Assembly: GCA_000431135.1 (NCBI GenBank)
Contig: HF987874.1
Coordinates: forward strand, 1,567 to 14,041
Direction of reading: 5' to 3'
DNA: 12,475 nucleotides
From: Clostridium sp. CAG:590
GTDB lineage: Bacteria; Bacillota; Clostridia; Lachnospirales; Lachnospiraceae
The notes below the pieces were generated by a model that saw only the letters and a program-made list of their open reading frames with translations, was not told where the DNA came from and ran no database searches. Below are positions 1 to 7,128 of this stretch, in pieces. The position numbers and the translations under genes are program-made. Each line of letters opens with the position of its first letter. Position 1 is the stretch's first letter.

Positions 1-246
1 TTACTTGTGAAACCGACAAAATCTGCAGTTTCTTATATGGTAACTGCGACTTATGAATTACCGTATGAAGGGGCAAAAGAGATGTTGTTAGTAGAAGACG
101 TTGACAGTAAAGAATACCTGGCTGGACTCTTCAATGTAATGTATGATGAATTGCCGGTTCGTAAATCAAACAACAAAAAGAAATATTTGAACAAAATACA
201 GAAAATAGTATATGATTCATTAACTGGCAGACGGCTAAATTCTTAG
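1..246 (+). CDS. C-terminal fragment of an unrecognised protein (5' end outside window)
   Basis: The frame is open from the first base to the TAG at 244-246, giving about 81 residues. A GTG codon lies at 7-9, but there is no room to see a ribosome binding site and the frame continues upstream, so this is most simply the 3' end of a longer gene. The visible part is soluble and of mixed charge, with an acidic stretch (LLVEDVDSKEYLAG) followed by a lysine-rich tail (KSNNKKKYLNKIQK). I see no transmembrane segment, metal-binding cysteines or catalytic motif, and I do not recognise the family. A strong terminator begins inside its last codons, so it is transcriptionally separate from the transporter-like operon that follows. 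Confidence 0.55.
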   Translation, partial: LLVKPTKSAVSYMVTATYELPYEGAKEMLLVEDVDSKEYLAGLFNVMYDELPVRKSNNKKKYLNKIQKIVYDSLTGRRLNS

Positions 247-262
247 TTGTCTGCCGGTTTTT
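223..262 (+). terminator. Rho-independent terminator overlapping a stop codon
   Basis: Bases 223-238 pair with 243-258 as a near-perfect 16-bp stem (three G-T wobbles) around a four-base loop, followed by a run of five T at 258-262. The GC-rich core is CTGGCAGAC against GTCTGCCGG. The TAG stop of the upstream gene (244-246) lies in the 3' arm of the stem, so the hairpin doubles as the end of the coding sequence. Confidence 0.85.
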
Positions 263-308
263 AGTTTATGCGGAAGGAGCGACATAATTGCATCTACTTT
301 GATCTATT

Positions 309-344
309 GTTGTTTTTGACAAAATTGAGGTTGTTTTTGACAAA
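309..344 (+). promoter_or_regulatory. Perfect tandem 15-bp repeat, candidate LytTR-regulator binding site
   Basis: GTTGTTTTTGACAAA occurs at 309-323 and again, identical, at 330-344, separated by six bases (start-to-start 21 bp, two helical turns). Paired 9-bp boxes about 12 bp apart, on one face of the helix just upstream of a poor -35, are the known arrangement for LytTR-domain activators such as AgrA and ComE. A LytTR regulator is the sixth gene of the operon this region precedes. The core sequence matches the AgrA consensus only partly, so the assignment rests on geometry and context. Each copy contains TTGACA, but no -10 lies 16-18 bp downstream of either, so they are not simply -35 boxes. 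Confidence 0.6.
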
Positions 345-347
345 CTC

Positions 348-376
348 CTGGAGGAACGGAAGCTTCATGCTAGAAT
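348..376 (+). promoter_or_regulatory. Predicted activator-dependent promoter of the operon
   Basis: An extended -10 (TGCTAGAAT, hexamer TAGAAT at 371-376) sits 17 bp after CTGGAG at 348-353, which is a very poor -35. The 15-bp direct repeat ends four bases before this weak -35, the layout expected where a bound activator replaces -35 recognition. Transcription would start near 383, leaving a leader of about 35 nt before the ATG at 418. The ribosome binding site is TAAGAGG at 404-410. Confidence 0.45.
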
Positions 377-417
377 TACAGACAGAGATTAATTTACAGT
401 AAATAAGAGGTGTTTTT

Positions 418-2718
418 ATGAGAATTTACAAGATAGGTATATGGCTGTGTATTTTAGTGGTAAGCCTTGTAATGTTAGTTGGCTGTGGAAAAAACGAAGA
501 AATGAAGACAGAGACTTTGGGATACCAGGCACATACATTAGGGACAATTGAGGAATTGAACCGGGTGTTGGGAGTTACACAATATGATAATGAGATCTAT
601 ATTTTTGGAGAGACAGATAATGCAGGGCAGAGCAAAACGATTTGTCAATACACTTCAACAGACGGAAAGACATGGGAGACAAAGGATATCGCCATGACCT
701 TTCCGGATGAGGGAGCAAACATAAACCTGTGTTGTGTAGTGTTAGACGAGCAGGGCCATATGCTTGTTGGCTATGAGACGGTTGATGAGACAGGGATGGT
801 CATTTCCTGCAATCTATGGAAAGAGGAGAATGGAGAAAGTGTATCGTTAGATGTCACAGAGCTTATAAACATGGCATGTAATAATGGTAAAATGTATATC
901 TATGACGGAAAAGAGATAGAGGTATACGGAAAGGATCTGTTATATACCCTAAATGTTTCCAATATGCTTGATTTTTGTGTGAATGAAAAGGAAGTAGCGG
1001 TTTTGGATGATAATGGAATTCGTATTTTTGATGCGGATAACGGAGAAAAAGTTGGGGCAGATATGACATTTTCCAAGTTGCATGGAGAGGATATCCAGAA
1101 TACAAAGGAACGATTAGGCGCAGATATCTTGAGCTGCAGAAGAGTGATGGAATATGCGGATGATACAATGCTTTGTATTGCACTTGAAAATGGGTTGTAT
1201 CTGTATGATACATCCGGTCAACAGACAACCTGTCTTACGGATAATACAGATAATGCATATAAGGCAAAATCAGACATTCTGTATGGATATATTGTAAGAG
1301 GAGATCACGAGAAACCGGAGATAATAGCATTATGTTCGGTTGGTGATGAAAAGCAGGTGGTTGCCTATTCGGATAAGAGAGAGGATGGCAAGACGGATGC
1401 ACAACAGCAGAAAGAGATAACCGTGTATTCTTTGTATTATGCAGAGTGCATAGAGATGATGATTGATGTATTTCAGAACAATAACAAAGATATAACGGTT
1501 CACTATACATGGGGAATAGCGGATGAAAGTGGTATATCGGTAGCGGATGCAGTAAGTGCATTGAACACGCAGTTATTAGCAGGACAGGGACCGGATGTAA
1601 TCGTAATGGATGGATTAAATATACGAGATTACGAGGCTTCCGGTGTGTTGTTGGAATTGTCCGGAGTGAAAAACAGGATACAGGAGGATGAGCCGGACTG
1701 TCTGCAAAATGTACTAGAAGCATATCAGACAGAGGAAGGAGTTTATGCGTTGCCGTCTAAGGTACAATTTACTACATTGGTCGGACCTGCTTCTGAGATA
1801 GAGGGGATAAAGGATGTTGATGATCTGGTTGCATACATACAGAACCAGCCCAAACCCAATTATGGCAACGACCTGAATCTGTATGAGTGGGAGGCGTTTT
1901 TTGATGTGCTATATCCGCTATATGCGTCAGAAATTATAGATGCAGAGGGAAATTATAATGCGGATAAACTGAAGGAATTCTTAAATGCATTTAAGGAACT
2001 GTATGATGTGGAGATGGAACGTACGACACAGGAGGAGATCACGAATTGGATCAATGAGAATGGTTCTTATGTACAGGGAAAGGACATCAATAGTTTGTGT
2101 ATGACGCCACTTTATAATAGAGCGTATTCGGGGCAGAAAATAGCATTTTTCAATATGGATAATGTAGTGCAGGCATGGAAGTTTTACAGTATCCGGCATG
2201 ATGCCCTAGTGGGGGACAATGGAGAAAAATCGGCAAACCAGGATTATATGTATCGCATATGGGAAAATGAAGAAGGAAATCTCTATATTCCGACTCTCAT
2301 TTTCTCCATAAATGCAAACAGTAAAGAAACAGATGCGGCCGAGCAGTATGTCCGTTACATGTTCACTACTGATATCCAAAAACAGTATTACGGGGACAGC
2401 GTGCATGTCAGACAGGGTAATTCTGTGAATCTGAATGCGGTTTCTATAAGGAATGAGGAAATGCTTCAGATGGGAACGCCGGGTGGTGTAGAAGAGGTAG
2501 GGGGAAACCAATATGTGCTTTCGGCGTATTTCACAACGGATGAGGATACGAACGAATACATAGAGGCATTGAAAGGTCTGACATCACCAATCCATATGGA
2601 TGCAAAAGTTGAGGAGATCATTAAGGAGCAGATGCCGGATTATGTGGATGGTAAATGCACGATGGAAGATACCTATCAGGCGATCCACAATCTGTTAGGA
2701 GTGTATCTGAGCGAATAG
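418..2718 (+). CDS. Lipoprotein ABC solute-binding protein with N-terminal beta-propeller-like domain
   Basis: The 766-residue product starts with a lipoprotein signal peptide: KIGIW, a hydrophobic stretch, then lipobox LVGC with the lipidated Cys at residue 23, so it should be anchored on the outer face of the membrane. From about residue 332 it resembles family 1 (MalE-type) extracellular solute-binding proteins: a first strand ITVYSLY, a helix, then LNTQLLAGQGPDVIVMDG and a DYEASGVLLEL helix. Residues 30-330 are extra: short beta-rich repeats such as IYIFGET, MYIYDGKEIEVY, IRIFDADNG and LYLYDTSGQQ, plus an Asp-box-like STDGKTWE near residue 80. These suggest a beta-propeller. Usual family members are about 400-550 residues, so this is a two-domain form. 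The ATG at 418 has a good ribosome binding site. Two MalFG-type permeases follow at once. The ligand is unknown; oligosaccharide is the default guess. Confidence 0.85.
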   Translation: MRIYKIGIWLCILVVSLVMLVGCGKNEEMKTETLGYQAHTLGTIEELNRVLGVTQYDNEIYIFGETDNAGQSKTICQYTSTDGKTWETKDIAMTFPDEGANINLCCVVLDEQGHMLVGYETVDETGMVISCNLWKEENGESVSLDVTELINMACNNGKMYIYDGKEIEVYGKDLLYTLNVSNMLDFCVNEKEVAVLDDNGIRIFDADNGEKVGADMTFSKLHGEDIQNTKERLGADILSCRRVMEYADDTMLCIALENGLYLYDTSGQQTTCLTDNTDNAYKAKSDILYGYIVRGDHEKPEIIALCSVGDEKQVVAYSDKREDGKTDAQQQKEITVYSLYYAECIEMMIDVFQNNNKDITVHYTWGIADESGISVADAVSALNTQLLAGQGPDVIVMDGLNIRDYEASGVLLELSGVKNRIQEDEPDCLQNVLEAYQTEEGVYALPSKVQFTTLVGPASEIEGIKDVDDLVAYIQNQPKPNYGNDLNLYEWEAFFDVLYPLYASEIIDAEGNYNADKLKEFLNAFKELYDVEMERTTQEEITNWINENGSYVQGKDINSLCMTPLYNRAYSGQKIAFFNMDNVVQAWKFYSIRHDALVGDNGEKSANQDYMYRIWENEEGNLYIPTLIFSINANSKETDAAEQYVRYMFTTDIQKQYYGDSVHVRQGNSVNLNAVSIRNEEMLQMGTPGGVEEVGGNQYVLSAYFTTDEDTNEYIEALKGLTSPIHMDAKVEEIIKEQMPDYVDGKCTMEDTYQAIHNLLGVYLSE

Positions 2719-2748
2719 CTTGCAGAGATCGAGAGAGGAGCGGCAGAT

Positions 2749-3633
2749 ATGAAAAAATGGGATATGGAACGCTTTGTTGTACCAGGGTTGGTGGGTGTTC
2801 TCGCATTTGTAATCTTTCCATTGCTGGATGTCATAATACGGTCGTTTCGCACAGGCGGCTTCGGTACATTTGCAGGGATGACAAATTACGAAGTGGTGAT
2901 TCATAATGATGCATTTCAATTAGCAGCGGAAAACAATTTCTGGTTTGTTGTTGTGAGTGTAGTGCTGCTGATGGTGATTTCACTGTTTGTGTCGATTGTA
3001 GTGTACAGCATGACAGGAAATTTGATCCGGTTTGCTTTTTTGATTCCGATGGCAATTCCTTCCAATGCAATGGCAGTTGTTTGGAAGATATTATTCTCGG
3101 ATGCAGGCATTATCAATGGTATTCTGGTAGAACATCTGCATTTACAGTCCGTTCATTTTCTAGAGGGCAGAATGGTGTTTCTGCTGTTTGTTGGAACCTT
3201 TATATTCAAGAATGTTGGGTATAACATGCTGATCTGGATCTCTGGCTTGTCGGCAATCCCACAGGAAATATATGATGCGGCGAAGGTGGATGGTGCGGAC
3301 GAATTCAAAAGTATTTGGTATATTACACTTCCCAATATCCGGAGGACTGCATTTGTGGCAGCGATTTTATCCATGGTTAATTCTTTTAAGATATTCAGGG
3401 AATTATATCTGATTGCAGGAGGTTATCCGGATATGCACATATACCAGTTACAGCATGTATTTAATAACTGGTTTCTGAAGTTAGATATCAGCAAGTTGAC
3501 GGCAGGGGCAGTTCTGACAGCACTTGGATTCTTGGGAATGATTGTAATTTTCCGGATTCTGCTTCTCACAGAATGGAAGGATATGATACATTTGATGACA
3601 GGAGGAAAGCGGAATGTTAAGGAGAAGAAGTAA
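2749..3633 (+). CDS. ABC importer permease, MalF/UgpA type
   Basis: A 294-residue inner-membrane protein with about six hydrophobic segments (roughly residues 9-30, 65-88, 92-115, 142-165, 200-222, 250-273). It carries the EAA loop of binding-protein-dependent permeases at residues 173-192 (EIYDAAKVDGADEFKSIWYI), which docks the ATPase subunit, followed by LPNIRR. Keeping this loop implies that it still meets an ATPase, yet none is encoded nearby; sugar importers in Firmicutes often share one MsmX/MsmK-type ATPase. The ATG is preceded by AGGAG at 2736-2740. It starts 30 nt after the binding-protein gene ends and overlaps the second permease by 20 nt, indicating co-translation. It should form a heterodimer with the next gene product. 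Confidence 0.9.
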   Translation: MKKWDMERFVVPGLVGVLAFVIFPLLDVIIRSFRTGGFGTFAGMTNYEVVIHNDAFQLAAENNFWFVVVSVVLLMVISLFVSIVVYSMTGNLIRFAFLIPMAIPSNAMAVVWKILFSDAGIINGILVEHLHLQSVHFLEGRMVFLLFVGTFIFKNVGYNMLIWISGLSAIPQEIYDAAKVDGADEFKSIWYITLPNIRRTAFVAAILSMVNSFKIFRELYLIAGGYPDMHIYQLQHVFNNWFLKLDISKLTAGAVLTALGFLGMIVIFRILLLTEWKDMIHLMTGGKRNVKEKK

Positions 3634-4477
3634 ATGGGGAATCCATGTTATATGTAGGCTACTCGTATGGTGTGGGGCAGTATTATCTATGCTTCCACTG
3701 GTGTTTCTGGTTTGTGGAACATTTATGGGAGAGGCAGAATTGTATCAGATGTTAGAGCCTGTCGTCCGGGAAAGCGATGGTTATGTCCGATGGCATTTTC
3801 TTCCCTTATACCCTACCCTGCAGCATGTGATTGAACTGTTATTGGACACGCCGGAATATTATGTATTATTTTGGAATTCCATAAAGATTGTGGTGGTCAT
3901 ATTGATCGGACAGCTTTTGTTTGCAACTCCTGCGGCATGGGGACTTGCTAAAAGCAGAAAGAAATGGAGTAAATGCATCTTTGCACTATATATGTTTTGC
4001 ATGATACTCCCATTTCAGGTAACGATGCTGTCGCAGTACATCGTATTAAATGGGCTGCAACTGATCAACACACATTGGGCGATCATTTTGCCATTGTTGT
4101 TTTCTACCTTTCCGGTATTTATTATGTATAGTTCATTTGAGCAGGTTCCGATGTCGGTAGTGGAGGCTGCGAAGATGGATGGAGCAGGTGCGTGTCGGAT
4201 ATTTCTCTATATCGCAGTACCGATTGCGAGGAAAGGAATTATCTCTGCGGTCATTCTGGGATTCCTGGAGTATTGGAATATTGTGGAACAACCGGTTGTG
4301 TTCTTAAAGGACAAATATTTGTGGCCGTTGTCGGTGTACCTGCCTAATGTGGAAGAAGGAAATATCGGACGTGCATTTACATTCGCGTTGTTTAGCTGTA
4401 TTCCGTCAGTGCTTATTTTTTATATAGGAAAGGATATTTTGGCAGATGGTATATCGCTTGGATCGGCAGAGGATTAG
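3614..4477 (+). CDS. ABC importer permease, MalG type
   Basis: A 287-residue membrane protein with about six segments (roughly residues 12-36, 85-112, 119-142, 154-174, 205-226, 252-272). The EAA motif is at residues 184-192 (EAAKMDGAG), preceded by VPMSVV, as in MalG-type permeases. The start at 3614 has a strong GGAGG at 3601-3605 inside the end of the first permease gene; the two genes overlap by 20 nt in different frames, so their products are probably made in equal amounts. The N-terminal MLRRRSKWG is positively charged, which suits a cytoplasmic N-terminus. Permease pairs of this type import sugars or polyols with a lipoprotein binding protein. The following gene starts only 17 nt later but belongs to an export-type family, which is unusual. 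Confidence 0.9.
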   Translation: MLRRRSKWGIHVICRLLVWCGAVLSMLPLVFLVCGTFMGEAELYQMLEPVVRESDGYVRWHFLPLYPTLQHVIELLLDTPEYYVLFWNSIKIVVVILIGQLLFATPAAWGLAKSRKKWSKCIFALYMFCMILPFQVTMLSQYIVLNGLQLINTHWAIILPLLFSTFPVFIMYSSFEQVPMSVVEAAKMDGAGACRIFLYIAVPIARKGIISAVILGFLEYWNIVEQPVVFLKDKYLWPLSVYLPNVEEGNIGRAFTFALFSCIPSVLIFYIGKDILADGISLGSAED

Positions 4478-4493
4478 GAAGGAGAGAGCAGCT

Positions 4494-5527
4494 ATGAGGA
4501 AGAAAGGCACTGTAATAAGGGTATTGTGTTTGTTTTTTGGTGTAGTCGTGTTAGGTACTGTGATATCCCGGTTTACAAGCAGTGTGTTAACACCGGTTGT
4601 GGAGACGGAATATGCATCGTCTGGAACGATAGAACACAGTATTATATCGGACGCCGTTGTCACTGGCAGTCAGGAGGTTCCGGTCTATATACCGGCAGGC
4701 ATCCGGGTGGAGGAGGTCTGTGTGAAAGAGGGAGAACATGTGTGACAGAGGGAGAACTTGTGCAGGAAGGAGATACACTGTTCCGTTTGAATGCGGATGA
4801 ATTAGAGGAGACATATCTGAATAAGAAGATAGAGCATAAAAGCATGAAACTGCAAGGCTCCTATCCATCGGAGGATGCCCGTTCATTAGACGAACTGCGG
4901 ATTGCAAAGGCAGAAGAGGAACTTGCATATCTGGAAGAACTGGTGCAAAAGGAGGGAAATGTCTGTGCCGCCTTTGGAGGAATGGTAACCGAGATAAGAC
5001 AACAGGTAGGATGTGCGGCTTCTGATGAGGCTGCTCTTGTGATGGGTAAAGAGGCAGATCAATATACATTAAAAATTCATATCAGTGATGCAGAGAAAAA
5101 TTATGTGTCAACCGGAGATAAAGCAACAGTTCAAGATGGAACGGTATCTGCCACAGGAACGGTTACTGCAATATACAAAGATACGGATGGCTCTGGGCAG
5201 TATACGGTAGATGTGCAGGTTGCAGGCGATTCCTTTCAAATCGGGGATTCGGTATTGGTTAATATGGTGCATACTTCTAATAAATACGAATATGTCATAC
5301 CACTTTCTGCAATTCGTTCCGATGCGGCAAGTCAGTATGTTTTGGTAGCCCGCGAGAAAGAGACGTTATTAGGGATGGAGTTGGTAGCGGTTAAGGTACA
5401 GATTAAGGCAGAAACTTCTAATGCAGAATATGCCGGGGCAGACAGTGATGCATTGTCACAAAAGGATAAAATTATTATAAATTCCAATAAACCGTTAGAA
5501 GCTGGCGATACCGTGCGTGAGAAGTAG
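4494..5527 (+). pseudogene. Frameshifted HlyD/MacA-type membrane fusion protein
   Basis: The ATG at 4494 has AAGGAG at 4479-4484. It opens a frame encoding a membrane anchor (residues 7-24) and the start of a biotinyl-lipoyl domain (VPVYIPAGIRVEEVCVKEGE), but this stops at a TGA at 4743-4745 after 83 residues. The rest of the protein continues in another frame from about 4745 to the TAG at 5525-5527: the other half of the lipoyl motif (LVQEGDTLFRL), a short charged helical hairpin, a second lipoyl half, a beta-barrel and the typical IPLSAI. The break lies in a 20-bp tandem duplication (4721-4760). Removing one copy restores a 337-residue protein and the standard motif spacing VKEGELVQEGDTL. 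Such adaptors link an inner-membrane export permease to the outside. Sequencing error or recent mutation are both possible; no slippery site for programmed frameshifting is visible. Confidence 0.8.
4721..4760 (+). repeat. 20-bp imperfect tandem duplication that breaks the reading frame
   Basis: TGTGAAAGAGGGAGAACATG (4721-4740) is followed at once by TGTGACAGAGGGAGAACTTG (4741-4760): 18 of 20 bases are identical. As 20 is not a multiple of three, the second copy shifts the frame of the fusion-protein gene and creates the TGA at 4743-4745. The two mismatches mean that the copies are not a fresh exact duplication, or that they diverged afterwards. Confidence 0.9.
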
Positions 5528-5535
5528 GTGGTTAT

Positions 5536-6402
5536 GTGAAAAAAAGAATGGCAGTGGGGATGATTTGTGTGTTATCATTTGTATGTATAGGGATTGTATT
5601 TACCTTATATAAGGATGAGACAGATTCTTATAAGCAGGATAAGAATTATGCATATGTATGTGTGCAGCAGAGTGATTATCAGGATATGGCAGATGAGGAT
5701 TATGTGGTAGGAACCTATTGGATGGAACGAGACCAGATGGTAGAACAGAACGGAAGAAAAGCAGAGACATCGGTTGTTACGGTAGATTTTTCGATACAGG
5801 ATATGTTTGGTATTTCTGCCAGTCTCCCTGCACAGGATAAGAATGGATGTGTGGTAAGCAGTACACTTGCTGATGAGCTTTTTGGAAATGAGGATATCAT
5901 CGGAAGCAGGGTGACACTACAGGAGAAGGAATATTATATTCGGTCGGTATTTGCCAGCAGAGAATCTATGTTGATCGTACAGCGTCAAAACAGAGGGAAC
6001 AGTGACTGGGCATTGGTAGAACATAAGCAGATCGGTGGAGTTGTTCTTACGGTTGCCGAAGAGGCATATCGGGGACAATATATGGAACAGTGGTGTAACC
6101 GGCATAATATAAGTACGGATAATGGTTATTATGTGACGGATTACCTGAATGTTTTACCACATTTTGAGCTTCCGGCAAAATGGTCGCAGTTTTCAATGTG
6201 GAGTTCATTGATCGAACAATGGAAGAACATGACAGATCGGAAAAGATACCAGTGTAAGGATGAACTTGAGATATTTTATGATGTATTAGGAAATAGATTA
6301 CAGACCTACAGGAGAATCCTGATGATTGCGGGGACTGTGTTTATTGTAACTTTTTTAGAATGCATTTGTATAGGAATTCAATCAAGAAGACATCAGGAAT
6401 GA
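5536..6402 (+). CDS. Two-TM protein with MacB-like periplasmic core domain, no FtsX core
   Basis: A 288-residue protein with an N-terminal membrane segment (about residues 6-24), a large extracytoplasmic region and one C-terminal membrane segment (about 261-281) ending in a short basic tail. Residues 106-140 (VVSSTLADELFGNEDIIGSR, then VTLQEKEYYIRSVF) match the pattern of the MacB periplasmic core domain, where family members read like S..LA..LFG...IG..I...G..Y.V.GVF. MacB-type permeases have four membrane segments and about 400 residues; here the FtsX portion is missing and there is no remnant downstream, so this looks like a natural short form. The start is GTG at 5536 with only a weak AGGTGG (5526-5531) close by; ATG at 5548 is an alternative. 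It follows the MacA-like gene by 8 nt, so the two probably act together outside the membrane. Function unknown. Confidence 0.7.
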   Translation: MKKRMAVGMICVLSFVCIGIVFTLYKDETDSYKQDKNYAYVCVQQSDYQDMADEDYVVGTYWMERDQMVEQNGRKAETSVVTVDFSIQDMFGISASLPAQDKNGCVVSSTLADELFGNEDIIGSRVTLQEKEYYIRSVFASRESMLIVQRQNRGNSDWALVEHKQIGGVVLTVAEEAYRGQYMEQWCNRHNISTDNGYYVTDYLNVLPHFELPAKWSQFSMWSSLIEQWKNMTDRKRYQCKDELEIFYDVLGNRLQTYRRILMIAGTVFIVTFLECICIGIQSRRHQE

Positions 6403-6414
6403 AAGGAACATGAA

Positions 6415-7128
6415 ATGATGTATCGCGTGGGCATATGTGATGACAGCCCCATTATATGTTCTTATATTGAACAGTGTGTAATGGATAAGGCACGGGAAGA
6501 AAATATACAGATAGAAACGGAAGCGTGGGAAAGTGGAGAAAGTCTTTTGAAGGATTTTCAAAATAAGTATTATGTAGATATTCTGTTTTTAGATATTGAA
6601 CTATTGTCAATGTCTGGAATTGAGGTTGCTGAATTTGTGCGAAGGCAGATGAATGATTATGACATGCAGATCATTTATATATCTGGCAAGGAGTCGTATG
6701 CATTTCCACTGATTAAGACGCAACCGTTGGATTTTTTGATCAAGCCGCTTTCAGAAGAGAAGATAGCGGAAGCCTTTCTGTTAGCTTGTAAGCTGTTAGG
6801 GCGAAAAGAGGAAAAGTTTGAATATACAGTGGGACGTGACATATGCCGGGTTTCTATGGACGATATCTATTATTTTAACAGTATCGGACGAATTATACAG
6901 ATCAAAATGCGGGATGGAGTGAAAGAATTCTATGGGCAGTTGAAGGATGTGTATAACCGGCTGCCGGGTTCTTTTTATATGATACATCAATCATATATAG
7001 TAAACAGTAAGTATATTTACAGGTATTCGTATGATTCGATCGAGCTGAAGAATGGGGAAGTGTTGACAATCAGCAGAACGTATCGAAATGCTATGCGACA
7101 ACGGTTGTTCCAGAATGGAGATATGTAG
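6415..7128 (+). CDS. LytTR-family response regulator (AgrA/VirR type)
   Basis: A 237-residue cytoplasmic regulator. The receiver domain (about 3-122) has the acidic pair D9-D10, the phospho-acceptor D60 in ILFLDIELLSMSG, S90 in IYISGK and the conserved K110-P111. The LytTR DNA-binding domain spans about 135-232, with the typical IYYFNSIGRIIQI, FYMIHQSYIVNSKYI and ISRTYRNAMRQ blocks. AAAGGA at 6402-6407 serves the ATG at 6415; ATG at 6418 is equally possible. The gene ends directly before the kinase start. Proteins of this family bind paired direct repeats about 21 bp apart, and such a repeat lies at 309-344 ahead of the operon, so autoregulation of the whole run is a reasonable inference. Confidence 0.92.
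   Translation: MMYRVGICDDSPIICSYIEQCVMDKAREENIQIETEAWESGESLLKDFQNKYYVDILFLDIELLSMSGIEVAEFVRRQMNDYDMQIIYISGKESYAFPLIKTQPLDFLIKPLSEEKIAEAFLLACKLLGRKEEKFEYTVGRDICRVSMDDIYYFNSIGRIIQIKMRDGVKEFYGQLKDVYNRLPGSFYMIHQSYIVNSKYIYRYSYDSIELKNGEVLTISRTYRNAMRQRLFQNGDM

Noticed and set aside
316..342. TTGACA inside each repeat copy as ordinary -35 boxes.
   Set aside because: No -10-like hexamer lies 16-18 bp downstream of either copy.
268..402. A 44-codon ORF starting ATG at 268 that spans the direct repeat, considered as a possible signal peptide gene for the AgrC-like kinase.
   Set aside because: It has no ribosome binding site, begins six bases after the terminator T-run, covers the promoter, and its internal repeat (LFLT twice) is just the 21-bp DNA repeat read in frame.
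863..1723. Two long antisense ORFs (121 and 162 codons) inside the binding-protein gene.
   Set aside because: They lie opposite a well-supported coding sequence, are rich in His, Pro and Tyr as reverse shadows tend to be, and match no family.
4735..4750. Programmed ribosomal frameshift in the fusion-protein gene.
   Set aside because: There is no X XXY YYZ slippery heptamer or evident stimulatory structure; the tandem duplication explains the break more simply.
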